The notes: generated by a model from the sequence alone, not told the origin. A stretch of 64,000 nt of DNA from JAHFUS01 sp035689115 (GCA_035689115.1 DASSMA010000058.1:1-64000), one strand, 5' to 3'; counted from the stretch's first letter, positions 33,431-42,127 are shown. Numbers and translations are program-made.

Positions 33431-33454
33431 ACCTCCTGTCTAGCTTCCGCCGGC

Positions 33455-33757
33455 GTGAACCTGACGCCGGCCGACGTCGACAAGCTCCTGCTGTCGGTGG
33501 CCGCCATGGTCGCCCGCGACCGCCGGGCCAGGGGCGTGAAGCTCAACCTGCCGGAGGCCACCGCCCTGCTGTCGTCGTTCGTGCTGGAGGGGGCGCGCGA
33601 CGGGCGCCCGGTGCGGGAGCTGATGGCCGACGGTCGCCACGTGCTCACCCGCGACGACGTGATGGAGGGAGTCCCGGAGGTGCTGCACGAGGTTCAGGTC
33701 GAGGCCACGTTCCCCGACGGCACCAAGCTGGTGACGATCCACCAGCCGATCCCGTGA
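33455..33757 (+). CDS. ureA: Urease gamma subunit
   Basis: The 100-aa protein has the standard length of UreA and its motifs (LTPADVDKLLLSVAAMVARDRRARGVKLNLPEA, and DGRPVRELMADGRHVLTRDDVMEGVPE). It is the structural small subunit of nickel urease, which hydrolyses urea to ammonia and carbamate in the cytoplasm. GTG 33455 lacks a clear Shine-Dalgarno, consistent with a leaderless transcript. It overlaps ureB by 4 bp (GTGA). Confidence 0.97.
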   Translation: MNLTPADVDKLLLSVAAMVARDRRARGVKLNLPEATALLSSFVLEGARDGRPVRELMADGRHVLTRDDVMEGVPEVLHEVQVEATFPDGTKLVTIHQPIP

Positions 33758-34050
33758 CGGTCCCTGGGGAGGTGGTCGCCGGCGACGGCGAGGTGGAGCT
33801 GAACCCGGGCCGGGCGCGGGTGACGCTGGTGGTCGAGAACACCGGCGACCGGCCCGTGCAGGTGGGGTCCCACTTCCACTTCGCCGACGTCAACGCCGCC
33901 CTGGCCTTCGACCGGGCGGCGGCCGACGGCATGCGCCTCGACGTCCCCGCCGGCACCGGCGTCCGCTTCGAGCCGGGCGTTTCCCGCGAGGTCACCCTCG
34001 TCGCCCTGGCCGGCGCCCGCTCCGTTCCCGGCCTCCAGCGGCGGGCCTGA
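33754..34050 (+). CDS. ureB: Urease beta subunit
   Basis: The 98-aa protein matches UreB (PGEVVAGDGEVELNPGRARVTLVVENTGDRPVQVGSHFHFADVNAALAFDR, FEPG motif). It is a separate subunit, not fused to UreA as in Helicobacter. GTG overlaps ureA and the stop overlaps the ureC ATG by one base. Confidence 0.97.
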   Translation: MTVPGEVVAGDGEVELNPGRARVTLVVENTGDRPVQVGSHFHFADVNAALAFDRAAADGMRLDVPAGTGVRFEPGVSREVTLVALAGARSVPGLQRRA

Positions 34051-35753
34051 TGCGGATCGACCGCCGGCGCTACGCCGAGCTGTACGGGCCCACGGTGGGC
34101 GACCGCGTGCGGCTGGCCGACACCGACCTGTGGATCAGCCCCACCGAGGACCGCACGGCGCCCGCCGGCCCGGGCGACGAGGTGGTGTTCGGCGGCGGCA
34201 AGGTGGTGCGGGAGTCGATGGGCCAGGCCCTCACGTCGGCCGTCGACCTGGTGATCACCAACGTGGTGGTGCTCGACCACTGGGGCGTGGTGAAGGCCGA
34301 CGTGGGCGTGAAGGACGGTCGCATCACCGCCGTCGGCAAGGCCGGGAACCCCGACGTCATGGACGGCGTCGCGCCCGACCTGGTGGTGGGCCCGGAGACG
34401 GAGGTGCTGGCGGGGGAGGGGCGCATCCTCACCGCCGGCACCGTCGACTGCCACGTCCACCTCATCTGCCCCGGCGTGGTGGAGGCGGGCCTCGCCGCCG
34501 GCACCACCACGGTGGTCGGCGGCGGCACCGGGCCGGCGGAGGGCACCAAGGCCACCACCGTCACCCCCGGTGCGTTCTACCTGGCGAGGATGCTCGAGGC
34601 CCTCGACCCGTGGCCGGTCAACGTCGCCCTCCTCGGCAAGGGCAACACGGTGTCCCAGGAGGCGCTGGACGCCCAGGCCCGGGCCGGCGCCGCCGGCTTC
34701 AAGCTGCACGAGGACTGGGGCACCACGCCGGCCGCCATCGACGCCTGCCTCACCGCCTGCGACCGCCTCGGCCTGCAGGTGGCCATCCACACCGACACCC
34801 TCAACGAGGCCGGGTTCGTGGGCGACACGCTGGCCGCCATCGCCGGCCGGGGCATCCACGCCTACCACACCGAGGGTGCCGGCGGCGGCCACGCCCCCGA
34901 CATCATCACCGTGGCCTCGCACCCCAACGTGCTGCCGTCGTCCACCAACCCGACCCGGCCGCACACGGTCAACACCATCGACGAGCACCTCGACATGCTC
35001 ATGGTGTGCCACCACCTCAACCCGAAGGTGGCCGAGGACGTGGCGTTCGCCGAGAGCCGCATCCGCCCGTCCACCATCGCGGCCGAGGACTGGCTGCACG
35101 ACATGGGCGCCATCTCCATGATCGGGTCCGACTCCCAGGCCATGGGCCGGGTGGGCGAGGTCGTGCTGCGCACCTGGCAGACGGCCCACGTGATGAAGGC
35201 CCGCCGCGGCCCGCTGCCCGGCGAGCCGGTGGCCGGCGCCGACAACCTGCGGGCCCGCCGCTACGTGGCCAAGTACACCATCTGCCCGGCCGTGGCCCAC
35301 GGCCTCGACGGCGAGGTCGGCTCGGTGGAGCCCGGCAAGCTGGCCGACCTGGTGCTGTGGGACCCCGCCTGGTTCGGCGTCCGCCCGCACGTGGTCGTGA
35401 AGGGCGGGATGATCGCCTGGGCGCCGATGGGCGACGCCAACGCGTCCATCCCCACGCCCCAGCCGGTGCTCTCCCGCCCCATGTTCGGCGCCACCACCGC
35501 CGGCGCCCTCTCGGTGTCCTGGGTGGCGCCGGCCGCCCTCGACGCCGGCCTGGGCGACCGCCTGGCCCTGCGCCGGCGCCTCCTCCCGGTGGGCGACACC
35601 CGCGCCGTCGGCAAGGCCCACCTGCCCGAGAACACCGCCACGCCGGCCATCGAGGTCGACCCCTCCACCTTCACCGTCCGCATCGACGGCGTCGAGGTCG
35701 TCCCCGACCCCGTGGCGGTGCTCCCCATGGCCCAGCGCTATGCCCTCTTCTGA
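34050..35753 (+). CDS. ureC: Urease alpha subunit (catalytic)
   Basis: The 567-aa protein has the full length and active site of UreC. HVH in GTVDCHVHLICPG, carbamylated K218 in AGFKLHEDWG, H in AIHTDTLNEAGF, HTEGAGGGHAPD, the flap MVCHHLNP, and the Asp/His of SDSQAMGR are all present. It binds two Ni ions and performs urea hydrolysis. It sits between ureB and ureF, and the ureF frame begins inside its last codons. Confidence 0.98.
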   Translation: MRIDRRRYAELYGPTVGDRVRLADTDLWISPTEDRTAPAGPGDEVVFGGGKVVRESMGQALTSAVDLVITNVVVLDHWGVVKADVGVKDGRITAVGKAGNPDVMDGVAPDLVVGPETEVLAGEGRILTAGTVDCHVHLICPGVVEAGLAAGTTTVVGGGTGPAEGTKATTVTPGAFYLARMLEALDPWPVNVALLGKGNTVSQEALDAQARAGAAGFKLHEDWGTTPAAIDACLTACDRLGLQVAIHTDTLNEAGFVGDTLAAIAGRGIHAYHTEGAGGGHAPDIITVASHPNVLPSSTNPTRPHTVNTIDEHLDMLMVCHHLNPKVAEDVAFAESRIRPSTIAAEDWLHDMGAISMIGSDSQAMGRVGEVVLRTWQTAHVMKARRGPLPGEPVAGADNLRARRYVAKYTICPAVAHGLDGEVGSVEPGKLADLVLWDPAWFGVRPHVVVKGGMIAWAPMGDANASIPTPQPVLSRPMFGATTAGALSVSWVAPAALDAGLGDRLALRRRLLPVGDTRAVGKAHLPENTATPAIEVDPSTFTVRIDGVEVVPDPVAVLPMAQRYALF

Positions 35754-36429
35754 CCCGTCCCGAGTACATAGCGTGCGGAATCCGCACCCTATGTACTCGG
35801 GAACGGCAGTCCTGCTCCTGTTGGGGGACGGGCGGTTCCCGGGCGGCGGGCATGCCCACTCGGGCGGGCTGGAGGCGGCGGTGGCCGAGGGACGGGTGAC
35901 GGGCGCCAGCGGCCTGCGGGCCTTCCTGGAGGGGAAGCTCCACACCACCGGGGTCACCGACGCCTGGCTGGCGGCGGCCGCCTGCGCCGGCGCCGACCCG
36001 AGCCTCATGGAGGCGGAGTGCGAGGCCCGCTGCCCGTCGCCGGCGCTGCGGGCGGCCGGCCGGGCGCTCGGCCGGGGGCTGCGGCGGGCGGCGGCCCGGT
36101 CCTGGCCGGAGATCGCCGGCGTCGGCGTCGAGCAGCACCCGGTGGTGCTCGGCCTGGTGGCGCGGGCCGCCGGCCTGGCGCCGGCCGGCGCCGCCTCGCT
36201 GGCGGTGCACGGGATGCTGGCCGGCGGGGCCTCGGCCGCCGTGCGGCTCCTGCCCCTGGACATGGCCGACGCCATGGCGGTGGTGGCCGGGCTGGCGCCG
36301 GAGGCCGACGCGGTGGCGGCAGAGGCGGCGGCCCTTGCCCTGGAGGACGGGCCGGCCCGCTCGGCGCCGGTGCTGGAGCGGCGGGCCGAGGAGCACGCCC
36401 GCTGGGAGGTGCGGCTCTTTGCATCGTGA
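35740..36429 (+). CDS. ureF: Urease accessory protein UreF, with palindrome-encoded N-terminus
   Basis: UreF acts with UreD and UreG as the GTPase-controlling part of the nickel-loading complex. Family motifs start at LLLLGDGRFPGGGHAHSGGLEAAVAEG and continue through ALGRGLRRAA and EQHPVVLGLVARAAGL. Two starts are possible: ATG 35740, overlapping ureC by 14 bp and reading through the whole 43-bp palindrome (SRVHSVRNPHPMYSG), or ATG 35791 within the right arm of the palindrome (MYSGTAVLLLL). The original start appears to have been replaced by the element. Length is 229 or 212 aa, close to normal. Confidence 0.93.
   Translation: MPSSDPSRVHSVRNPHPMYSGTAVLLLLGDGRFPGGGHAHSGGLEAAVAEGRVTGASGLRAFLEGKLHTTGVTDAWLAAAACAGADPSLMEAECEARCPSPALRAAGRALGRGLRRAAARSWPEIAGVGVEQHPVVLGLVARAAGLAPAGAASLAVHGMLAGGASAAVRLLPLDMADAMAVVAGLAPEADAVAAEAAALALEDGPARSAPVLERRAEEHARWEVRLFAS
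35759..35801. repeat. 43-bp palindromic element, copy 2 (start of ureF)
   Basis: Left arm CCCGAGTACATAGCGTGCGG at 35759-35778, loop AAT, and right arm at 35782-35801 with one C-C mismatch (35772/35788). Three bases differ from copy 1 at 24045-24087: one in the right arm, one in the loop, and none in the left arm apart from surroundings; flanks differ completely. It begins 6 bp after the ureC stop. In the ureF frame it reads RVHSVRNPHPMYSG, the same phase and nearly the same peptide as in the GT9 gene. In the ureC-ureF junction RNA it would form a strong hairpin. Confidence 0.95.
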
Positions 36430-37072
36430 CCACGACGCCGACCTGGGCGGGGCCAACGGCACGCCGCCGCCGCCGGGCGGCCCGCTGCGCGTCGGCATCG
36501 GCGGGCCGGTGGGCTCGGGCAAGACGGCGCTGGTGGCGGCGCTGTGCCGCGCCCTGGCGGGGCGCCGGCAGGTGGCCGTCGTCACCAACGACATCTACAC
36601 GCGCGAGGACGCCGAGTTCCTCCTGCGGGCCGGCGTCCTCGACCCCGACCGCATCGCCAGCGTGGAGACGGGCTGCTGCCCGCACACCGCCATCCGCGAC
36701 GACGTGGCCGCCAACCTCGACGCCGTCGAGGGCCTGACCGCCCGCCACCCGGGGCTCGAGCTGGTGCTGGTCGAGTCCGGCGGCGACAACCTCACCGCCA
36801 CCTTCAGCCCCGCCCTCGCCGACGTGCAGCTGTTCGTGATCGACGTCGCCGGCGGGGACAAGGTGCCCCGGAAGGGCGGGCCGGGCGTCCGGGCCTCCGA
36901 CCTCCTGGTGGTGAACAAGACCGACCTGGCCCCCTACGTCGGCGCCGACCTGGCCGTCATGGCGCGCGACGCCGAGCGGCAGCGCAACGGGGCGCCCACG
37001 GTGTTCCTCTCGCTGGTCGAGGACCCGCTGGCGTCGCAGGTGGCCGCCTTCGTCGAGGACAGGTTGGGCTGA
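36419..37072 (+). CDS. ureG: Urease accessory GTPase UreG
   Basis: The 217-aa SIMIBI GTPase delivers nickel to apo-urease. The P-loop reads GIGGPVGSGKTAL, with VTNDIYTREDAEFL, VETGCCPHTAIRDD (Ni-binding Cys-Pro-His), ESGGDNL and NKTDLAP (G4). The start is TTG at 36419, preceded by GGGAGGT 7-8 bases upstream. It gives MHRDHDADLGG, the His/Asp N-terminus expected of UreG. It overlaps the end of ureF. Confidence 0.96.
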   Translation: MHRDHDADLGGANGTPPPPGGPLRVGIGGPVGSGKTALVAALCRALAGRRQVAVVTNDIYTREDAEFLLRAGVLDPDRIASVETGCCPHTAIRDDVAANLDAVEGLTARHPGLELVLVESGGDNLTATFSPALADVQLFVIDVAGGDKVPRKGGPGVRASDLLVVNKTDLAPYVGADLAVMARDAERQRNGAPTVFLSLVEDPLASQVAAFVEDRLG

Positions 37073-37824
37073 TGGACGCCGCCCTCGACGTGGCGGTGGA
37101 GGGGCACCGGGTGGTGCGCCTGGCCGCCACGCCGCCGCTGGCGGCCAAGGTGCTCCCCGGCGCTCAGCTGCTCGTCGTGGGCGCCGCCGCGTCCCTGCTC
37201 GAGGGCGACCGGCTGCAGGTGCGGCTGCGCCTCGGCCCCGGCGCCCGGCTCACGGTGCGTACGGTCGCCGCCACCCTCGCCCACCCGTGCCCGGGCGGCG
37301 GGGAGACCCGGTTCGACGTGGAGGCCGACCTCGGCGCCGGCAGCCGCCTGGCCTGGCTGCCCGAGCCGCTGGTGGCGTGCGCCGGCTGCGGCCACGCCGG
37401 GCGGGCCCGCCTGCGCCTCGGCCCCGGCGCCGCTGCCCTGTGGTGGGAGGCGCTGGCGCTGGGCCGCACCGGCGAGGAGCCCGGCTCGCTCGACCTGCGC
37501 CTCGACGCCGACCTGGCTGGTGCGCCACTGCTGCGCGACGGCCTGATGGTTGGCGGCGGCGCAGGCGGCTGGGACGGCCCGGCGGTCCTCGACGGCGCCC
37601 GTCACCTGGGCACGCTCGCCCTGCTTGGTCTCGATGACCCGGAACCGGCCGCCGGGGTCATGCCGCTGGCTGGCCCCGGCGCCGTCGCCCGGGCGGCCGG
37701 AGCCGACGCTGCTGCCGTCGAGCACTCGCTCGGCCCTGTCCGCGGGCGCTGGAACGCATTGCTCGCGAACCCGTCACAAAGGGTAAACGTCGCAAAAGGT
37801 TGCGTACAGCAGATAGTCATGTAG
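37072..37824 (+). CDS. ureD: Urease accessory protein UreD (UreH)
   Basis: The 250-aa protein is UreD, scaffold for the UreF-UreG complex on apo-urease. Recognisable stretches are PPLAAKVLPGAQLLVVGAAASLLEGDRL, TVRTVAATLAHPCP, and WLPEPLVACAGCGHAGRARL. The ATG overlaps the ureG stop by one base. It ends the urease operon; no ureE (nickel storage chaperone) is present, as is common in actinobacteria. Confidence 0.9.
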   Translation: MDAALDVAVEGHRVVRLAATPPLAAKVLPGAQLLVVGAAASLLEGDRLQVRLRLGPGARLTVRTVAATLAHPCPGGGETRFDVEADLGAGSRLAWLPEPLVACAGCGHAGRARLRLGPGAAALWWEALALGRTGEEPGSLDLRLDADLAGAPLLRDGLMVGGGAGGWDGPAVLDGARHLGTLALLGLDDPEPAAGVMPLAGPGAVARAAGADAAAVEHSLGPVRGRWNALLANPSQRVNVAKGCVQQIVM

Positions 37825-37926
37825 CTGACGCCGGCAGGCAACGGTTGGGCAACGGGCGATTCCTAGCGTTCGTCGGGACACAGGGGCTCGACGGCCGCAG
37901 CGCCGTCAGGGAGAGGGGAGTTTGCA
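37825..37926 (+). promoter_or_regulatory. Leader of the urt operon
   Basis: This 102-bp gap between ureD and urtA has an AGGGGAG ribosome binding site 7 bp before the TTG start of urtA. Two similar words GGCAACGG and GGCAACGGG at about 37841 and 37855 are a possible short direct repeat. A separate promoter for urt is likely but its elements are not clear. Confidence 0.35.
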
Positions 37927-39234
37927 TTGGGACAGGGACGGGTCGCTTCGCGTCTGCGAGCGGGATGGAAACCCGTGGTGGTGGGCCTGGCGCTGGCGAC
38001 GACATTCGCCGCCTGCGGCAACGACAGCAACTCGGCGGCGGGGACCAAGACGACGGGTGGAAGTGACTCGACGGCGGCGTCGGGCGGCACCATCAAGGTG
38101 GGCGTGCTCCAGTCGTTGAGCGGCACCATGTCGATCAGCGAGGTGGCGGTGAAGAACTCCGAGCTGCTCGCCATCAAGGAGATCAACGACGCCGGCGGCG
38201 TGATGGGCAAGAAGCTCGAGCCGGTGGTGGAGGACGGCGAGTCCAAGCCCGAGGTCTTCGCCCAGAAGATCCAGAAGCTGCTGACCCAGGACGACGTGTC
38301 GGTGGTGTTCGGCGGGTGGACGTCGGCCAGCCGCAAGGCCATGAAGCCGGTGGTCGAGGGCGCCCACGGCCTGCTCTTCTACCCCGTGCAGTACGAGGGC
38401 CTCGAGGTGTCGCCGAACATCTTCTACACCGGCGCCACCACCAACCAGCAGATCGTCCCGGCCCTCGACTACCTGAAGGAGAAGGGCCTCACCAAGGTCT
38501 TCCTGGTCGGTTCGGACTACGTGTTCCCGCGCACCGCCAACAAGGAGATCAAGGCCTACGCGGCGGCCAACGGCCTCCAGATCCTCGGCGAGGAGTACCT
38601 CCAGCTGGGCGACACCAACGTGCAGGGCATCGTCCAGAAGGTGCTCGACGCCAAGCCCCAGGTCGTGTTCAACACCCTGAACGGCGACTCCAACGTGGCG
38701 TTCTTCAAGGAGCTCAAGGCCAAGGGCAACACGCCGGACAAGATCCAGACCGTCTCGGTGTCGATCGCCGAGGAAGAGGTCGGCGGCGTCGGCGTCGACA
38801 ACCTCGCCGGCCACCTGGTGGCGTGGAACTACTACCAGACCACCGACCTGCCCAAGAACAAGGAGTTCGTGGCAGGCTTCCAGAAGGAGTACGGCGCCGA
38901 CAAGCACACCGACGACCCCATCGAGGCCGGGTACAACTCGGTCTACATCTGGAAGGCGGCCGTGGAGAAGGCCGGCTCCTTCGACGTCGCCAAGGTGATC
39001 CCCGCCGCCGCCGGGATCGAGCTGGACACGCCGGAGGGCCACCTCACGGTCCACGCTTCCAACCACCACGTCTACAAGACGGCCCGTATCGGCATGGTGA
39101 ACAGCAACGGGCTCATCGACGAGGTGTGGAACTCGGGCCAGCCGGTCGCCCCGGACCCGTGCCTCGACACCTACCCGTGGGCCAAGGGCCTGGCCACCGG
39201 CGAGGCCAGAGCCGAGTGCGACGCCGCCAAGTAG
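37927..39234 (+). CDS. urtA: Urea ABC transporter substrate-binding lipoprotein
   Basis: The 435-aa protein is the UrtA-type receptor: the N-terminal signal ends in a lipobox (TTFAAC), then a Ser/Thr/Gly linker, then the periplasmic-binding fold (IKVGVLQSLSGTMSISEVAVKNSELLAIKEINDAGGV, FGGWTSASRKAMKPVVE, LFYPVQYEGLEVSPNIFYTGATTNQQ). These match amide/urea-binding proteins. The start is TTG 37927. It captures urea outside the cell for UrtBCDE, and the urease operon just upstream consumes it. Confidence 0.95.
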   Translation: MGQGRVASRLRAGWKPVVVGLALATTFAACGNDSNSAAGTKTTGGSDSTAASGGTIKVGVLQSLSGTMSISEVAVKNSELLAIKEINDAGGVMGKKLEPVVEDGESKPEVFAQKIQKLLTQDDVSVVFGGWTSASRKAMKPVVEGAHGLLFYPVQYEGLEVSPNIFYTGATTNQQIVPALDYLKEKGLTKVFLVGSDYVFPRTANKEIKAYAAANGLQILGEEYLQLGDTNVQGIVQKVLDAKPQVVFNTLNGDSNVAFFKELKAKGNTPDKIQTVSVSIAEEEVGGVGVDNLAGHLVAWNYYQTTDLPKNKEFVAGFQKEYGADKHTDDPIEAGYNSVYIWKAAVEKAGSFDVAKVIPAAAGIELDTPEGHLTVHASNHHVYKTARIGMVNSNGLIDEVWNSGQPVAPDPCLDTYPWAKGLATGEARAECDAAK

Positions 39235-39264
39235 CGGGGCCGTAGCGCGAACGGGGAGGGCGAC

Positions 39265-40158
39265 GTGGAGACGGTCCTGAGCAACTTGTACATCGGAGTG
39301 ACGCTGGCCTCGATCCTGCTGCTGGTCGGGCTCGGGCTGACGTTCACGTTCGGCCAGATGGGCGTCATCAACATGGCCCACGGCGAGTTCATCATGGCCG
39401 GCGCCTACGTCCCCTACGTGCTCCAGACGACGCTCTTCGAGCACGCCAGGGGGACGGCCGTCCTCGTCGCCTTCCCGGTCGCCTTCGTGGTGGCCGGGCT
39501 CATGGGAGCGCTGCTCGAGCGGGTGGTCCTGCGCCGGATGCACGGCCGCCCGCTCGACACCCTCCTCGTCACCTTCGGGGTGAGCCTCATGCTCCAGCAG
39601 CTGGCCAAGGATCTCTTCTCGGCCGAGAACAAGGAGGTGGTGACGCCGACGTGGCTGCGGGGCCAGTGGCACCTGGGCGGCGTCACCCTCACCCACACTC
39701 GCCTGTTCGTCCTGCTGGTGGTGGTGGCCACGGTCGCCGCCGTGTGGGTCTTCCTGTCCCGGCTGGCCGCCGGCCGGCGCATGCGGGCCGTCATGCAGAA
39801 CCGCCAGCTGGCGGCGGTGAGCGGCCTGCCCACCGGGCGGGTCGACACGCTCACGTTCTTCCTGGGGTCGGGGCTCGCCGGCATCGCCGGCGTGGCCGTC
39901 TCCCTGATCGGCTCGATCGGCACCACCACCGGCACCGCCTACGTGCTCAGCGCCTTCCTGGTCGTCATCGTCGGCGGGCTGGGCAAGCTGCGGGGCGTGG
40001 TGCTGGCCGCCCTCTTCCTGGGCGTGATCAACGCCTACGTGGAGCACGCCACCTCGTCCACCATCGGCAAGGCGGCCGTGTTCGCCTTCGTGATCCTGTT
40101 CCTCCAGTTGCGGCCCAACGGCATCGTCACCTTCCAGACGAGAGGTCTGGCTGCGTGA
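39265..40158 (+). CDS. urtB: Urea ABC transporter permease UrtB
   Basis: The 297-aa membrane protein of the LivH type has about eight helices. It shows the family signature GLGLTFTFGQMGVINMAHGEFIMAGAY and the loop QNRQLAAVSGLPTGRVDTLTFFLGSGLAG. GTG 39265 follows GGGGAGGG. It overlaps urtC by 4 bp. Confidence 0.95.
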   Translation: METVLSNLYIGVTLASILLLVGLGLTFTFGQMGVINMAHGEFIMAGAYVPYVLQTTLFEHARGTAVLVAFPVAFVVAGLMGALLERVVLRRMHGRPLDTLLVTFGVSLMLQQLAKDLFSAENKEVVTPTWLRGQWHLGGVTLTHTRLFVLLVVVATVAAVWVFLSRLAAGRRMRAVMQNRQLAAVSGLPTGRVDTLTFFLGSGLAGIAGVAVSLIGSIGTTTGTAYVLSAFLVVIVGGLGKLRGVVLAALFLGVINAYVEHATSSTIGKAAVFAFVILFLQLRPNGIVTFQTRGLAA

Positions 40159-41330
40159 GCGACCTGGAGACGGCACCCCCGCCCCGCGGCGCGGAACTGT
40201 CGCCCGAGCCCGACGTCGTCGACGTACCCGAGGTGGTGCGCCGGCGCCGCACGCCAATGGCGATGCTGGTCCCGGGCAGCCAGAGCCCGTGGCCGGGCCG
40301 GATCGCCTTCGTGGCCTTCGCCGCCGCCCTCTTCGCCCTGCCCGGCGTGCTGGGGCAGTCGAGCGAGGTGCGGCAGTGGGCCGAGTGGCTCTGCTACGCC
40401 ATGGTCGCCGTCGGCCTCGACCTGGCCTGGGGCTACGGCGGGATGCTGGCCCTCGGCCAGGGCCTGTTCTTCGGCCTGGGCGCCTACGCCATGGGCATGC
40501 ACCTGTCGCTGGAGCAGGTGCCGAAGGGCTCGCTGCCCTCGTTCATGTCCCTGTACAGCGACTACAAGACGCTTCCGGCGCTGTGGCGGCCGTTCCAGAC
40601 GTTCTGGATGTCGGCGGCCATCGCCGTGGTGCTGCCCATGCTGATCGCCGGCCTGCTCGGGCTCCTCGTCTTCAAGCGCCGCATCCGGGGCCCGTACTTC
40701 GCCATCCTCACCCAGGCCACGGCCGTGATCTTCGCCCTCGTGCTCATCGGCAACCTGAAGCTCACCGCCGGCTTCAACGGCCTCACGGGGTTCACCAAGA
40801 TCTTCGGGCGCAACAAGTACGCGCCCGGCACCGACACCTGGCTGTTCCAGATCGCCGCCGTGGGGCTGCTGGCCGTGCTGGCGGCGGCCATGAAGATCGT
40901 CGGCAGCCGGTACGGCAAGTTGCTCCAGGCCACCCGCGACAGCGAGGACCGGGTCCGGTTCCTCGGCTACGACCCGGCGCTGGTGAAGACGGTCGGCTTC
41001 GCCGTCGCCGCCGGCATGGCCGGCCTGGCCGGGGCGGTGGCGGCGCCCGTGATCGGCATCGTGTCGCCCGGCCAGTTCGACTTCCTGCCGTCCATCCTGC
41101 TGGTGTGCTGGGTGGCCGTCGGCGGCCGCGGCAAGCTGTGGGGCGCCGTCCTCGGTGCCCTCCTCGTGAACTGGCTGCGGGTCACGGTGAGCGCCGCCCG
41201 GCCCAACGACTGGCAGTACTTCCAGGGCCTGCTGTTCGTGCTGGTGCTGGCGTTCATGCCCGGCGGGCTGGCCGGGTTCCTCAGGGCCGGCTGGCAGTCC
41301 GTCGCCACCCGGCTGGGGAGGGCCTCGTGA
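40155..41330 (+). CDS. urtC: Urea ABC transporter permease UrtC
   Basis: The 391-aa membrane protein of the LivM type has an N-terminal cytoplasmic extension of about 45 residues and around ten helices. Motifs are DLAWGYGGMLALGQGLFFGLGAYAMGMHL, GPYFAILTQA, and the ATRDSEDRVRFLGYDPALVKTVGFAVAAGMAGLAGA coupling loop. The GTG start overlaps urtB (GTGA), and its stop overlaps urtD in the same way. Confidence 0.95.
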   Translation: MSDLETAPPPRGAELSPEPDVVDVPEVVRRRRTPMAMLVPGSQSPWPGRIAFVAFAAALFALPGVLGQSSEVRQWAEWLCYAMVAVGLDLAWGYGGMLALGQGLFFGLGAYAMGMHLSLEQVPKGSLPSFMSLYSDYKTLPALWRPFQTFWMSAAIAVVLPMLIAGLLGLLVFKRRIRGPYFAILTQATAVIFALVLIGNLKLTAGFNGLTGFTKIFGRNKYAPGTDTWLFQIAAVGLLAVLAAAMKIVGSRYGKLLQATRDSEDRVRFLGYDPALVKTVGFAVAAGMAGLAGAVAAPVIGIVSPGQFDFLPSILLVCWVAVGGRGKLWGAVLGALLVNWLRVTVSAARPNDWQYFQGLLFVLVLAFMPGGLAGFLRAGWQSVATRLGRAS

Positions 41331-42124
41331 GCGCGGCGCTCGAGATCAGGGGCCTGTCGGTGGAGTTCGACGGCTTCCGCGTCCTCGACGGTGTGAACCT
41401 GTCGGTCGAGCACGGGGAGCTGCGCTTCCTCATCGGGCCCAACGGCGCCGGCAAGACCACGCTGGTCGACTGCATCACCGGCCTCACCCACCCCACCGCC
41501 GGCGAGGTCGTGTGGGAGGGCCGGTCCCTCGGGCGCATGCCCGAGCACCGCCGGGTCCGCATGGGCATCGGGCGCAGCTTCCAGACGCCGACGGTCTTCG
41601 AGTCGCTCACCGTGCTCGACAACCTCGACCTGGCCGCCTCGTTCCGGCGCCCGCCGCTCACGATGTTCCTGCGCCGTCGCGGCGTCCCGGCGGCGGTGGC
41701 GGCCACCCTCGAGCGCATCGGCCTCGAATCGGTCGCCGGCCGGCCGGCGGGCGCCCTGAGCCACGGCCAGAAGCAGTGGCTGGAGATCGGGATGCTGCTG
41801 GTGCAGGAGCCGCGGCTGCTGCTGCTCGACGAGCCGGTGGCCGGCATGAGCCCCCAGGAGCGCCTCGACACCGGCGCGCTCCTGAAGGAGCTGGCCGGCG
41901 ACCACACCGTGCTGGTCATCGAGCACGACATGGCGTTCCTTCGCCGCTTCGCCGACACCGTCACCGTCCTGCACCTGGGCCGGGTCGTGTCGGAGGGCAC
42001 GGTGGAGCACGTCCAGTCCGACCCCGTGGTGCGGGAGGTCTACCTGGGTCGCTCCCGCGACGAGCGCTCCGGCGCCGCCCCCGCCCTCGAGGCGGCCGCC
42101 CTCGGTCTCGGGGAGGAAGCGTGA
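41327..42124 (+). CDS. urtD: Urea ABC transporter ATPase UrtD
   Basis: The 265-aa LivG-type ATPase has Walker A GPNGAGKTT, Q-loop FQTPTVF, a signature LSHGQKQWLEIG, Walker B LLLLDEPVAGM and H-loop IEHDM. The LSHGQ form of the signature (instead of LSGGQ) is usual for UrtD. It is coupled to urtC by a 4-bp overlap. It is separated from urtE by about 175 bp that contain a dispersed repeat. Confidence 0.95.
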   Translation: MSAALEIRGLSVEFDGFRVLDGVNLSVEHGELRFLIGPNGAGKTTLVDCITGLTHPTAGEVVWEGRSLGRMPEHRRVRMGIGRSFQTPTVFESLTVLDNLDLAASFRRPPLTMFLRRRGVPAAVAATLERIGLESVAGRPAGALSHGQKQWLEIGMLLVQEPRLLLLDEPVAGMSPQERLDTGALLKELAGDHTVLVIEHDMAFLRRFADTVTVLHLGRVVSEGTVEHVQSDPVVREVYLGRSRDERSGAAPALEAAALGLGEEA

Positions 42125-42127
42125 GAA

